NCBI RefSeq assembly: GCF_001685355.1
Contig: NZ_CP016438.1
Location: forward strand, 1,550,001 to 1,614,000
Direction of reading: 5' to 3'
Source: Streptomyces lincolnensis
GTDB taxonomy: Bacteria; Actinomycetota; Actinomycetes; Streptomycetales; Streptomycetaceae
Length of the DNA stretch: 64,000 bases
Shown: piece after piece, positions 36,724-47,117 of the stretch
How the letters are laid out: the number at the start of each line of letters is the position of its first letter
Numbering within the stretch: the first letter of the stretch is position 1
The notes under the pieces: generated by a model
Database searches by the model: none
What the model saw: the letters and a program-made list of their open reading frames with translations, nothing else
Told to the model about the DNA's origin: nothing
Translations under genes and position numbers: made by a program

Positions 36724-37931
36724 TGCCTGGACGGCGCTGTGCCATCACGCGAGCCGAGGACCGCACCGTACACATCGCGGGGCCCCCCGCCGGTCCCCCC
36801 TTCACCCGCGCCGTTCTCGACGTCGCGGGCGCCGTCCTGACCTGGCCCGTCCTCGACCCGACAGGTCTGCCGGCAGCAGAGATCCACGACGTGGGGCAGG
36901 CCCAGCAGTGGCTGTGGACGGTCTACGGCGAGCGCACGGCCGCCGCTGTCGACGCCGTCGCGTCGGACACGCCGGCCGCCGAGCTGACGCTGCCCGAGCA
37001 GCCAACCGCACTCGCCGAGGCCGCCGCCCGCCTCGCCCTCGGGCACTGGGCGGCCCGCTGGTGGCCGACGTCGTACCTGGACGGGATTCCCGCGCTCGAA
37101 CCGGACGCGCTGGGCCTGGAGTTGGCCGCACTGACCCACAAGTGCCAGCAACTCCTGGACGAGTCGGGGGAGGCGGAGGGTGCCGAACTGCTGGAGGAGC
37201 ACCTGGCCGCGCTCGACCCGCTGATCCGTTGGTGGCAGTCGGCGGGCCCGCCCCGCCAACTGGACGGTGTCCTACGGCTGATCGATGGCGCGGCCGACAA
37301 CGCCGGGCTGGACGGGGAGGCGCTACAGCGCCTCCGGTCGGCCCTGGAGCGGGACTACAGGCCGACCGCCACGCCGCTCGACCTCACCGAACTCTTCGCA
37401 CGGCAGCAGGAGTTCGCCCTCGTGGCAGGCAGTCTCCGCACCGCGACCGACCGCGTGATCGCCCGGGGTTCGGGGACCAACGACTGGTGCCGCTATCCTC
37501 CCGGCTTCGTCGACGCGTCCGAGGAGGCCGTGTCCTGGACGGCGTACGCGCTCGGCGCCGGGCGGCGGATCGAGGTCGAGGTCGTCGCCGACATCGCGGC
37601 CCCCGTGGGCGGAGTGCACCTCGCGGCGGAGGTCCACGTGGACGGCAGCCCGCCGAACCGCGTTCCGCTGGCCAGGCGGGACGACATGTGGACCGGCCGG
37701 GCGGACCTGGACATCCCGGCCTCGACCACACCGGGCATCGAAGTCGGCATCCTGCTGCCGGGGTTCGACCCGGGACCGGGTGCCGATGACCGTGCGGCAC
37801 GTGAGGCGGTACGAGCCCTGGCCCGGCACCGACTCGGCGTCGCGGCGGCACCGCACGACAGGGAGGTCGCGCACCCGCACCCGTTCCTCGCCGAGATCGC
37901 GGCTGCCGCTGCCGTAGAGGAGGACTTCTAG
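36723..37931 (+). CDS. Unknown protein, second gene of the second CHAT cluster
   Basis: 402 residues, ATG 36723 overlapping the previous stop. The first half is helical with ALAEAAARLALGHWAARWWP and two Trp-rich turns (LIRWWQSAG, AQQWLWTVYG). The second half is beta-rich (RRIEVEVVADIAAPVGGVHLAAEVHVDG). No transmembrane segment. Not recognised. Translational coupling on both sides suggests it forms a complex with its neighbours; the stop is 3 bp before the TPR gene. Confidence 0.7.
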   Translation: MPGRRCAITRAEDRTVHIAGPPAGPPFTRAVLDVAGAVLTWPVLDPTGLPAAEIHDVGQAQQWLWTVYGERTAAAVDAVASDTPAAELTLPEQPTALAEAAARLALGHWAARWWPTSYLDGIPALEPDALGLELAALTHKCQQLLDESGEAEGAELLEEHLAALDPLIRWWQSAGPPRQLDGVLRLIDGAADNAGLDGEALQRLRSALERDYRPTATPLDLTELFARQQEFALVAGSLRTATDRVIARGSGTNDWCRYPPGFVDASEEAVSWTAYALGAGRRIEVEVVADIAAPVGGVHLAAEVHVDGSPPNRVPLARRDDMWTGRADLDIPASTTPGIEVGILLPGFDPGPGADDRAAREAVRALARHRLGVAAAPHDREVAHPHPFLAEIAAAAAVEEDF

Positions 37932-37934
37932 CCC

Positions 37935-39605
37935 ATGCCGGAAGACATGGAAGACCCTCAAGACCCGCAAGTCCTGGAAGACCCGGAAGCCGCAGCGGAA
38001 CAGGAAGAACAGGCGGCAGGACTCAGCTACGGCGAGCCCTTCGACAGCGGCTTCGCGCTCGCCGAACGCCATCAACTCACCCCGGATCTCCCGGCGGCAC
38101 TGGCCGTGTACGGCGAACTCCTGGCCGTGGCCGAGTCGTTCGAGGACTCCCCCGACGTACAGCTTCTGCGCGGGCACCTGTTGTCCGACATCGGGACGGT
38201 TCAGCTCGCGGCCACGGATCTGCCCGGGGCGGCCCTGTGCATCGGGCGGTCCCTCGATCTGGTGCGGGGCATCGCGTCCGTGCCGATGGGACCGAACGGC
38301 CGCCGACTGTGGCAGGAGGTCCTGCTGAAGACACTGCTGGCCAGGGTCGAACTGCTGCGCAGGACCGGGCGGTTCGACGAGGCACAGGAGGCGATGGCCG
38401 AGGCGACGGACCTGTTGTCGGAGTTCGACGACCCCGAGGGGCTGCGCACCGCCGAGATCGGCCTGAGCCGGGTGCATCTGCTGATGGACCGCAGCGCGTG
38501 GGGCGCGGCCGAGGAACTGGCCTCCGCGCTGCTGACCGACGCGCCGCTCGCCGAGCCGTATCTGCTGGACTGTCTGGGGGTCGTCTGCGCCTCGACCGTG
38601 CGGTTCGAGCAGGCGGAGGACTACTTCGCCCGCGCGGAGGAGGCCTGTCTGACGCTGGGCCACCACGCCGGGCGCCAACAGGTGCTCTCCCACCGGGCGT
38701 ACGCGGCGCTGCGGGCCGGCGACCTCGACCGCGCGGAGGAGTTGTACGCGGAGGCCGCCGAGATCTTCGAACGGCAGGGCCAGGCAGAGGACTTGGCCGT
38801 CTGCGAACAGGCCCGTGCCGCCATCGCCGCACACCGCGGGGACGCGGCCGGCGCTGCCGCGCTGACGGCGTCCAGCCTGGCCCGCTTCCAGCAGGTCGGT
38901 GCCGCGATCGCCGCCGCCGACACCATGCTGATGGGCGCCCGGCACGCGTACGAGCGGGGCGACATCGACGAGATGAAGCGGCTCGCCCAGGGCGCGCGGG
39001 ACGTGTACCAGGAGCGCGGGGTGTACGAGCGGTGCGCCCAGGTGGACCTGATGCTCGCGCGCACCCTTGAGGACAACCTGAACCGGACCGACCACGGCGA
39101 CCACGAACGCGCCTCACTCGCCAACGCGCTCTCCCTCGCCCTGCCCGCCGCCCTGACGCTGGAAGCGGCCCGCTACGACTTCGCCACCGCCCACGCCCGC
39201 AGCCAGTGGCTCCAACTGGCCGACGAAGCCATGCAGTTGGTCTTCCGGCTGGCTCTCCGCAGCAACGACCAGGGGCTGATCTTCGAGCTGGTGGAACACC
39301 GGTGCGCGGGCGCCTCCCTGGCGCTGAGCCATACGTCCACCGCCGACAGGGCGGCGACGGTCTTCCCGGACGCCGCCATGAAGACGTACGGCCCCGATGA
39401 CGACGCTCCCCTGACGCTGGGCGGCATCGCGGCCGAGGCCGCCGCCTCCGTCGGCCTGCGGGTCGCACCGCCACCGAAGATCGTGATGTCGGCGGAGGCG
39501 GGCGGCCGTACCGCGCTCCAGGAGTACGTCCAGGCAGCCGAGTTCCGCTATCACCGGCGGATCGTGAGCGAGGAAGAGGTGCCGTTCTGTCCGCCGACGA
39601 TCTGA
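37935..39605 (+). CDS. TPR-repeat protein of the second CHAT cluster
   Basis: 556 residues, acidic N-terminus (MPEDMEDPQDPQVLEDPE) then a run of TPR-like helix pairs from about 40 to 440: TGRFDEAQEAMAEATDLL, VRFEQAEDYFARAEEACLTL, AGDLDRAEELYAEAAEIFERQG are textbook repeats. The last 100 residues are different and end EEEVPFCPPTI. TPR arrays commonly sit directly before CHAT domains in one polypeptide; here the two are separate adjacent genes, so this protein is the likely sensor or scaffold for the CHAT enzyme. Confidence 0.8.
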   Translation: MPEDMEDPQDPQVLEDPEAAAEQEEQAAGLSYGEPFDSGFALAERHQLTPDLPAALAVYGELLAVAESFEDSPDVQLLRGHLLSDIGTVQLAATDLPGAALCIGRSLDLVRGIASVPMGPNGRRLWQEVLLKTLLARVELLRRTGRFDEAQEAMAEATDLLSEFDDPEGLRTAEIGLSRVHLLMDRSAWGAAEELASALLTDAPLAEPYLLDCLGVVCASTVRFEQAEDYFARAEEACLTLGHHAGRQQVLSHRAYAALRAGDLDRAEELYAEAAEIFERQGQAEDLAVCEQARAAIAAHRGDAAGAAALTASSLARFQQVGAAIAAADTMLMGARHAYERGDIDEMKRLAQGARDVYQERGVYERCAQVDLMLARTLEDNLNRTDHGDHERASLANALSLALPAALTLEAARYDFATAHARSQWLQLADEAMQLVFRLALRSNDQGLIFELVEHRCAGASLALSHTSTADRAATVFPDAAMKTYGPDDDAPLTLGGIAAEAAASVGLRVAPPPKIVMSAEAGGRTALQEYVQAAEFRYHRRIVSEEEVPFCPPTI

Positions 39606-39622
39606 CCGACGCGAACCGTCCG

Positions 39623-40867
39623 GTGGTCCAGGTCCGCCTCGCCGACGCCGGTGACCTGCACATGACCTGGACGTGGGCCCGTGGGGCCCAGGGCTTCGGC
39701 ACCGGGTACACCCCGGGGCCGGACGTGGACGAGGCCGTCCGCGCGCTGGCCGCCGAACTGCCGGGCGGCGGCGCGGAAGGCATGCGGCGCGCGTTCGAGT
39801 CCGGTGCGCCGGCCACGTACGAGGAAGAGCGCCGCCTCTCCCGCATGCTGGCCGAGGTGCTGTGGCCGCCGGGCCTGACCGACCAGATCCGCCAGGTGTC
39901 CGCCCACCTGGGCCGTCCGCTGATGCGAATCCAGCCGTCGCCCCGGGTCGCCCAGGTCCCGTGGGAGCTGCTCGCCGTGGACGGTGACGACAGCGACGTA
40001 CGGCTGATCGACCTCGTGGACATCGCCACCACCGCACCGGCATCGCTACGACGGGCAGGCACCACCCCGACCGATCAGGACCCGGACTCGGACGCCGTGG
40101 TTCTCGTCCTGGACCCCCGCGTCCCCGGCTTCCGCGCCGACTCCCCGCTCGGCTCGGTCCTGGGGCAGCCCGGCTCGGACCCGGCGCTCCTGTCCCTCGT
40201 ACAGCGCAGGCTCGACGCGGGCACCGTCGTACCGTCCGTCGCCACCCCCGCCGAGGCCTTCCGCCGCACCGACCTCGACCGCGACTGGCTGGGCGAGGCG
40301 CTGCGCAAGGGTGCCCGTCGCCTGATGTACGTCGGTCACGTCAGCGGCGCCCCGGTCGAGGGCGGGCAGAGCGAGGACGTCACCCTGCACCTGTGCTGCG
40401 GCCCGGAGACCACGGGGATGACCGAACCGGTGCGCACCCACCGCCCGTTGTCCGCCAAGGACCTTCTCCTGGGCACGCTCCCGCTGCGCGCGGACGGTGT
40501 GCCGGGCGCTCGACTCTGGCCCGCACCGCCGCGCGTCGCGCTGATCGCCTGCGAGAGCGGCGGCGATCTCCGCTTCGCCGAGTCCTTCGGCCTGGCGACG
40601 GCGATGATCCACAACGGTGCCCAGCTGGTCACCTCCACCCGCTGGGTGCTCCCCACCAGCTTCGCCTTCCACCGCCTGGCCGGTCTGCCGGAGTCCGTAC
40701 GACCGCTCACGGAGGCTGTGATCGCGGTGGACGCGGCCCACGAGGACCACGACCCGGTCCGCCGTCTCGGCGCCTGGCAGCGACAGCAGCTCGACCGGTG
40801 GCGCGCCCACGGTCGGATCGAGCACTCGCCCCTTCTCTGGGCGGCCCTGACCTGCATCGTCAGGTGA
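39623..40867 (+). CDS. CHAT-domain (caspase-like) protein of the second cluster
   Basis: 414 residues. A CHAT domain fills most of the chain. His239 in RRLMYVGHVSG and Cys310 in VALIACESGG form the expected dyad, and FAESFGLATAMIHNGAQLVTSTRWVLP is the following conserved block. RIQPSPRVAQVPWELLAVDG is the typical CHAT entry strand. GTG 39623 is the first standard start. The frame is open further upstream without ATG/GTG, and a CTG at 39587 has a better ribosome site (AGGAAGAGG), so the true start may lie there. It probably acts as a protease triggered through the TPR partner; substrate unknown. Confidence 0.85.
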   Translation: MVQVRLADAGDLHMTWTWARGAQGFGTGYTPGPDVDEAVRALAAELPGGGAEGMRRAFESGAPATYEEERRLSRMLAEVLWPPGLTDQIRQVSAHLGRPLMRIQPSPRVAQVPWELLAVDGDDSDVRLIDLVDIATTAPASLRRAGTTPTDQDPDSDAVVLVLDPRVPGFRADSPLGSVLGQPGSDPALLSLVQRRLDAGTVVPSVATPAEAFRRTDLDRDWLGEALRKGARRLMYVGHVSGAPVEGGQSEDVTLHLCCGPETTGMTEPVRTHRPLSAKDLLLGTLPLRADGVPGARLWPAPPRVALIACESGGDLRFAESFGLATAMIHNGAQLVTSTRWVLPTSFAFHRLAGLPESVRPLTEAVIAVDAAHEDHDPVRRLGAWQRQQLDRWRAHGRIEHSPLLWAALTCIVR

Positions 40868-41756
40868 GGGGCCAGGGGTGGTGGAGGCAGTATCCGCCCA
40901 CCCCGATCGCGGCGGTCCCGGTGACCAGCAGGGTGGCTACGAACCTGATGTTCGACGTGCGCTCACGGCGTTCGTGGTCGGGGTCGACGGTCAGGAGGGA
41001 CGGGTCGGCGGGCGCGTAACGGAGGGGGATGTCACGGCCGAGGGACCTGGCGATGTTCCGGATGCCCTGCGTGCACAGCGCGGTGACCTCGACGCCCTCG
41101 TGGGTGGTGAAGGCGACGACGGAGGCGTGGCTGACGCTCTCGCCGCCTTCGCCGTCGGAGTGGACGTCCCTGGTGACGGCGACCACGCGGCCCTGGACGG
41201 TGACGCCCTCGGCCAGTTGAGCGGCGCGGGCGCGGACGTACTCGCCGTCCCGGCTCAGCGCGACGACGAGGAGCAGCAGGCCACCGACGCAGATCAGCCC
41301 CCACTGCCAGCCCCACGCGAAGAACGACTGGACGACCAGTCCCAACACCAGCAGGATCACCATGCAGTTCGGCCCGCCGGTCCCGGAGGTCCGCCCCTCG
41401 CTGCCCAGCATGAGGGAGAACCGCTCCGGCCGCCGCCGCGGAAACCGGACCGGGAACTCCTGCCCCACCCAGGCTACTTGCACCCGGTCGCCACGCTTGT
41501 TCTCGTGCCGCAGCCTGAACTCCCGCCCGGTGCCGGGGTCCTGGTACACGATCGTCACCGGTATCCCGTGCCGCCCCGACTCACCGTGTCCCGGCGGATG
41601 CACCTCCACGACCCGAGCCGTCACCCACACCGCCCGCTGCGGCCGGGTCAGCCCGGCCAGCGAACACGCGTAACCCACCAACGCCAGCCCCGCGGGCACC
41701 GTCCACCACAGCCCGAGCATCTCCTGCAGGTCCATGCGGCGAGGCTCTCGCCGCAT
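40860..41756 (-). CDS. Membrane protein with DUF3592-like repeats, convergent to the CHAT gene
   Basis: 298 residues from ATG 41756; ATG 41735 is a second candidate, separated by a perfect 8-bp-stem hairpin. Helices occur near the N-terminus (LWWTVPAGLALVGYACSL), in the middle (MVILLVLGLVVQSFFAWGW, WGLICVGGLLLLVVAL) and at the C-terminus (VATLLVTGTAAIGVGGYCL). Two similar soluble loops (TARVVEVHPPGHGES.. and QGRVVAVTRDVHSDGEG..) resemble DUF3592 units, each ending in a strand and PADPS-type turn. Its 3' end overlaps the CHAT gene by 8 bp. Shares the 19-bp promoter-like repeat with the left edge of the cluster. Confidence 0.72.
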   Translation of the reverse strand: MRREPRRMDLQEMLGLWWTVPAGLALVGYACSLAGLTRPQRAVWVTARVVEVHPPGHGESGRHGIPVTIVYQDPGTGREFRLRHENKRGDRVQVAWVGQEFPVRFPRRRPERFSLMLGSEGRTSGTGGPNCMVILLVLGLVVQSFFAWGWQWGLICVGGLLLLVVALSRDGEYVRARAAQLAEGVTVQGRVVAVTRDVHSDGEGGESVSHASVVAFTTHEGVEVTALCTQGIRNIARSLGRDIPLRYAPADPSLLTVDPDHERRERTSNIRFVATLLVTGTAAIGVGGYCLHHPWPLT

Positions 41757-41761
41757 GGCCC

Positions 41762-41780
41762 CCTACCGATCCCAGGTTCG
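41762..41780. repeat. 19-bp repeat, copy 2 (right of CHAT-2 cluster)
   Basis: Exact copy of 35308-35326. Read on the minus strand (CGAACCTGGGATCGGTAGG) it ends 5 bp before ATG 41756, a position that would suit a promoter giving a leaderless or short-leader transcript. Confidence 0.85.
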
Positions 41781-41795
41781 GGCCGAGAACCGGCC

Positions 41796-41826
41796 GAGTG
41801 GAGCCAGGATCATCCTGGCTCCACTC
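41796..41826. terminator. 15-bp-stem terminator of the xylanase/esterase operon
   Basis: GAGTGGAGCCAGGAT and its exact complement surround a single base. It lies 19 bp beyond the esterase stop on the minus strand. Confidence 0.8.
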
Positions 41827-41844
41827 AGTGGTGCGGGCCTGTCA

Positions 41845-43221
41845 CTAGAACTGTGAGAAGAACCTCCAGATCTCTGCCTTGGTCCAGGTGGTGACGCCGC
41901 TTTCGCCGCCGGTGCCGTCGACCGGACCGGGTCCGTGGCCTCCGTCGAACGCGGCCCATTGGACCGGGTATCCGGCACGGCAGCCCGAGTAGGTGGTGGT
42001 GATGTGCGTTCGGCTGCCCGGCGCGGGCTCGCGCGGGCTCTGGGAGGTGCAGCCGTTGTTGCGGACGAAGGTGTCGCGCAGGGACCGTCCTTGCCCGATG
42101 TTGAGGACGTTGTCGCTGATGCCGTGGATGCCGAAGTAGGCGATGGGCTGGGTGCCGCCGCTGCACCCGCTGATCTGGGCGCCGGAGATGACCGCGACGG
42201 CCTTGAAGGCGTTGGCCCGGCTGCATGCGAGTGCGTAGCTCATACCGCCGCCCCAGCTGAATCCGGTGGCGAAACGCTGTGCCGGGTTGACACAGAGGCC
42301 GCCCTCGATGCGCCGGATCATGTCGTCCACGAAGGTGATGTCCTCACCGCCCGAATTGGCCCAGCCGTTGCCGAGGCCCTGGGGGGCGACGAGGATCGCG
42401 CTGTTGTTGGACTGCTCCTGTTGGCCGTAGTAGGACCAGGCGTTCCCGCTCGTGCCGCCCGAGGCGACGTCGCCGGCGGTTCCGCCCCGCCAGTGGAACG
42501 CGAAGATCAGGCGGTAGGGGCGGCTGTTGTCGTAGTTGGCGGGAACCCTGAGGATGAAGCTGCGGCTCTTGCCGCCGCTCTGAATCGTGTGCGTACCGCT
42601 CGACAGCGTCGGGGCGCTGCCGCATGCGGCGCCACCGCCACCGCCACCGGACGACAGCTTGACCAGCTGCCATTGCTGGTTGGCGCCGCTCCAGTCGGAG
42701 TACTGGACGACATTGCCGCCGTCGGCGGTGGAGGCGCCCTGCACCTCCACCGCCTTGCTGCTGGCGCGGTTGATCAGCCGGACGTGCCCCCCGTCGGAGT
42801 CGGCCAGGCGGAACTGCTGGTTGGTCCCGTTGTGGTCGGCCCACTGCTGGATCGCGGCACCGTCGGCGGTCGAGGCGCCGGCCACGTCGAGGACCTTGCC
42901 CGAATGCCGGGCCTTGAGGCGGTAGAAGCCGCCGCCGGAGTCCACGAACTGCCACTGCTGGTTGGTGCCGTCGCTGCGCGTCCACTGACTGAGCCGCGCG
43001 CCGTCGGCGGTGGCCGAGCCGGCGACGTCCAGCGCCTTGCCGCTGTTGCGATTGACCAGGGCGTACCAGGCGTTGGTGTCCACCGTCGCCGCCGAGGCGG
43101 GCGCCGGATTCACCACGGCGAGCATGCCGATCGCCAGGGTCGCCGCCACCAGGCCGGCGACCCGGGACCACCAGCGATGTCGGGGTGGAGGAGCGGGGGA
43201 AGCCGCACCGTAGGTCTTCAT
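41845..43221 (-). CDS. Secreted CBM13 esterase (CE1-type feruloyl/acetylxylan esterase)
   Basis: 458 residues. Signal peptide: basic start then VAGLVAATLAIGMLAVVNPA and cleavage after ASA. Residues about 45-185 form a ricin-type CBM13 trefoil with three QxW repeats (NQQWQF, NQQFRL, NQQWQL). A Gly/Ser linker leads to an alpha/beta-hydrolase of the PHB-depolymerase-like CE1 family: LIFAFHWRGG oxyanion strand, nucleophile Ser in TGFSWGGGMS, and the final His in FDGGHGPG. It would remove ferulate or acetate from xylan. The xylanase gene ends 31 bp upstream on the same strand, so the two are probably one operon. Confidence 0.88.
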   Translation of the reverse strand: MKTYGAASPAPPPRHRWWSRVAGLVAATLAIGMLAVVNPAPASAATVDTNAWYALVNRNSGKALDVAGSATADGARLSQWTRSDGTNQQWQFVDSGGGFYRLKARHSGKVLDVAGASTADGAAIQQWADHNGTNQQFRLADSDGGHVRLINRASSKAVEVQGASTADGGNVVQYSDWSGANQQWQLVKLSSGGGGGGAACGSAPTLSSGTHTIQSGGKSRSFILRVPANYDNSRPYRLIFAFHWRGGTAGDVASGGTSGNAWSYYGQQEQSNNSAILVAPQGLGNGWANSGGEDITFVDDMIRRIEGGLCVNPAQRFATGFSWGGGMSYALACSRANAFKAVAVISGAQISGCSGGTQPIAYFGIHGISDNVLNIGQGRSLRDTFVRNNGCTSQSPREPAPGSRTHITTTYSGCRAGYPVQWAAFDGGHGPGPVDGTGGESGVTTWTKAEIWRFFSQF

Positions 43222-43252
43222 CGACTCACCCTTTCGTTTGTGGCAGGTCCCA

Positions 43253-44830
<1,578 letters not shown>

Positions 44831-45089
44831 TCAACCGGCACGGATGCCACCCGGCCGGCCGTCCGGTGACATACGGCTTGCGGCGGTGGTGTTTCGACAA
44901 GGCACAGGGACTGGCATGGGGGCACTCCATCGCGGCTCAGCCGGGGGACCGCCACGCGGCGTCGCATACCTCTTCAACTGCGCGAAGAGCCAGGATGCGC
45001 TGGTGCGAGCCTCACCGGAAGAAATGGGGTGACGCAGGGGCTTTGGTGCGCGGATCTGCTGTGCGGCACAGATTGCTCAGGGCCGACAT

Positions 45090-45105
45090 AGTTCGATCTC
45101 GAACT
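45090..45105. promoter_or_regulatory. 16-bp perfect palindrome
   Basis: AGTTCGATCTCGAACT pairs 7-2-7 without mismatch, mid-way between the divergent secreted-enzyme genes. Regulator unknown. Confidence 0.6.
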
Positions 45106-45311
45106 GTGGCCCTTCTCAGACAAGGGATGATTGAGCGATTGACGGTGGATCGTCAATACTTCCCGCAGAAAAAGTTTCCGTTCCTCGTCCGAAACTTCCG
45201 GGCTACCGGCGAGTGGGGCGAGGAGGCGCTGTTTGTGGCCAGATCGGCGACAGGCCTTGACCGGAAGGCCCGGCATTCCTAGCTTGTGGCGTCAAAGCTT
45301 CCGGGAAATCT

Positions 45312-45325
45312 TCGAAACATTTCGA
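45312..45325. promoter_or_regulatory. CGAAA-N2-TTTCG operator candidate before the GH62 gene
   Basis: TCGAAACATTTCGA is a perfect 6-2-6 palindrome 78 bp before the GH62 start. It closely resembles the bxl operator candidates, pointing to shared control of secreted xylanolytic genes by a LacI-type repressor. Confidence 0.6.
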
Positions 45326-45403
45326 GCTGGTCTCTGTTCCCGGAAGTCCGCTCCGCGGTTCATCGGGTCACCTCACCCCTGCCCCCCAAAGGAGTGCCCT
45401 CTG

Positions 45404-46882
45404 ATGTGGTTCCGCCACCCGCCCACGGTCTACCTGAGACGTTTACTCGCCGTCCTTGCGCCCTTGCTGCTCGTGGCCACCTTCCTCGGCGCCCAGCCCG
45501 CCAACGCGGCGACCGTCGACCCCAACGCCTCGTATGTGCTGGTCAACCGCAACAGCGGCAAGGCTCTGGACGTCTACAACCTGGCGACCGGCGACGGCGC
45601 CCGCATCACCCAGTGGACCAGGAACGACCAGGCCCAGCAGCAGTGGCAGTTCGTCGACTCCGGGGGCGGCTACTACCGCATCAAGTCCCGCCACTCGGGC
45701 AAGGTGCTGAACGTCCAGAACGGGTCCACCGCCAACGGCGGCGCGATCGTCCAGTGGACCGACACGAACAGCACCAGCCAGCAGTGGCGACTGGCCGACA
45801 GCCCGGACGGCCACGTGAGGCTGATCGCGCGCCACAGCAACAAGGCCCTCGAAGTACAGGGCGGCTCCACCGCCGACAACGCGAACATCGTCCAGTACGA
45901 CGACTGGGCCGGCACCAACCAGCAGTGGCAGCTCGTCAAGGTCGGCGGCAACAACCCCGTCCCGTGCGACCTTCCGTCGACCTACCGCTGGACATCGACG
46001 GGCGCGCTGGCACAGCCCAAGGCCGGGTGGGCCTCGCTCAAGGACTTCACCGTCGTCCCCTACAACGGCAGGCATCTCGTCTATGCGACGACACACGGCG
46101 CCCCGGGAACGGGAGTGGGCTGGGGTTCGATGAACTTCGGCCTGTTCGGCAACTGGCCCGAGATGGCCTCGGCCAGCCAGAACACGATGTCGAACTCCGT
46201 CGTGGCGCCCACGCTCTTCTACTTCGCGCCGAAGAACATCTGGGTGATGGCCTACCAGTGGGGAGGTGGGAGCGCCTTCTCCTACCGGACGTCGAGCGAC
46301 CCCTCCAACCCCAATGGCTGGTCCGCACAGCAGGTGCTCTTCTCCGGAAGCATCACCGGCTCCGACACCGGCCCCATCGACCAGACGCTCATCGCCGACG
46401 GCCAGAACATGTACCTGTTCTTCGCCGGTGACAACGGCAAGATCTACCGCGCCAGCATGCCGATCGGGAACTTCCCGAGCAGTTTCGGCTCAAGCTACAC
46501 AACGATCATGAGCGACACGAAGAACAACCTGTTCGAAGCCCCGCAGGTCTACAAGCTCCAGGGCCAGAACCGCTACCTCATGATCGTCGAGGCGATCGGC
46601 TCGCAGGGCCGCTACTTCCGCTCGTTCACGGCCACAAGCCTGAACGGCTCATGGACACCCCAGGCCGCGACCGAGAGCAACTCCTTCGCCGGCAAAGCCA
46701 ACAGCGGCGCCACCTGGACCAACGACATCAGCCATGGCGAACTGGTCCGCGCAAGCGCCGATCAGACCTTCACCGTCGATCCGTGCAACCTTCAGTTCCT
46801 CTACCAGGGACGCGCCCCCAACTCCGGTGGCGAGTACGGTCATTGGCCCTACCGTCCGGGTCTGCTGACACTCCGGCGCTGA
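45404..46882 (+). CDS. Secreted alpha-L-arabinofuranosidase, GH62 with CBM13
   Basis: 492 residues from ATG 45404 (AAAGGAG upstream). Signal peptide [22 protein letters not shown]. Residues about 36-175 are a CBM13 trefoil nearly identical in layout to the esterase's. The C-terminal 310 residues are a GH62 five-blade propeller with acidic residues in [22 protein letters not shown] and [10 protein letters not shown], as expected for the catalytic triad of acids, and [20 protein letters not shown]. It strips arabinose side chains from arabinoxylan. Codon 14 is TTA, so its synthesis may require bldA. Strong hairpin downstream. Confidence 0.92.
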   Translation: MWFRHPPTVYLRRLLAVLAPLLLVATFLGAQPANAATVDPNASYVLVNRNSGKALDVYNLATGDGARITQWTRNDQAQQQWQFVDSGGGYYRIKSRHSGKVLNVQNGSTANGGAIVQWTDTNSTSQQWRLADSPDGHVRLIARHSNKALEVQGGSTADNANIVQYDDWAGTNQQWQLVKVGGNNPVPCDLPSTYRWTSTGALAQPKAGWASLKDFTVVPYNGRHLVYATTHGAPGTGVGWGSMNFGLFGNWPEMASASQNTMSNSVVAPTLFYFAPKNIWVMAYQWGGGSAFSYRTSSDPSNPNGWSAQQVLFSGSITGSDTGPIDQTLIADGQNMYLFFAGDNGKIYRASMPIGNFPSSFGSSYTTIMSDTKNNLFEAPQVYKLQGQNRYLMIVEAIGSQGRYFRSFTATSLNGSWTPQAATESNSFAGKANSGATWTNDISHGELVRASADQTFTVDPCNLQFLYQGRAPNSGGEYGHWPYRPGLLTLRR

Positions 46883-46914
46883 CGGCGTGACACCAGTCCG
46901 GTTCCCCTAGGAAG

Positions 46915-46957
46915 CCGTGGCGGCGGGCTCGGCGGAAGGCCGAGCCCGCCGCCACGG
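46915..46957 (+). terminator. 18-bp-stem hairpin after the GH62 gene
   Basis: Left arm 46915-46932 and right arm 46940-46957 are fully complementary with a 7-nt loop, 32 bp after the stop. One of the strongest hairpins in the window. Confidence 0.85.
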
Positions 46958-46965
46958 ACTGCGAC

Positions 46966-47105
46966 CTACTCGGCAGGGCCCAGCAGGAGGGGCTCCCCGT
47001 CCTCGAAGCCGACCTCCACGCGCAGGGGACCCGCGACGCCGGGCACGGTGTGCAGACCGCTGGGCTTTCCTCCGCACCAGCTTTCGATGACGTCGGCCGG
47101 GCCGG
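46966..47105 (-). pseudogene. C-terminal fragment of an unidentified protein
   Basis: On the minus strand about 45 codons read PADVIESWCGGKPSGL...VEVGFEDGEPLLLGPAE then TAG at 46966. Codon use and text look coding, but the frame becomes nonsense just upstream (about 47105) where the WD40 fragment begins on the other strand. Probably the surviving tail of a gene cut by rearrangement. Family not recognised. Confidence 0.35.
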
Positions 47106-47117
47106 CCACCGGCCCGC

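Noticed and set aside
44866..45282. 138-codon plus-strand frame upstream of the GH62 gene
   Set aside because: Poor codon bias, no ribosome site, and it spans palindromic regulatory sequence.
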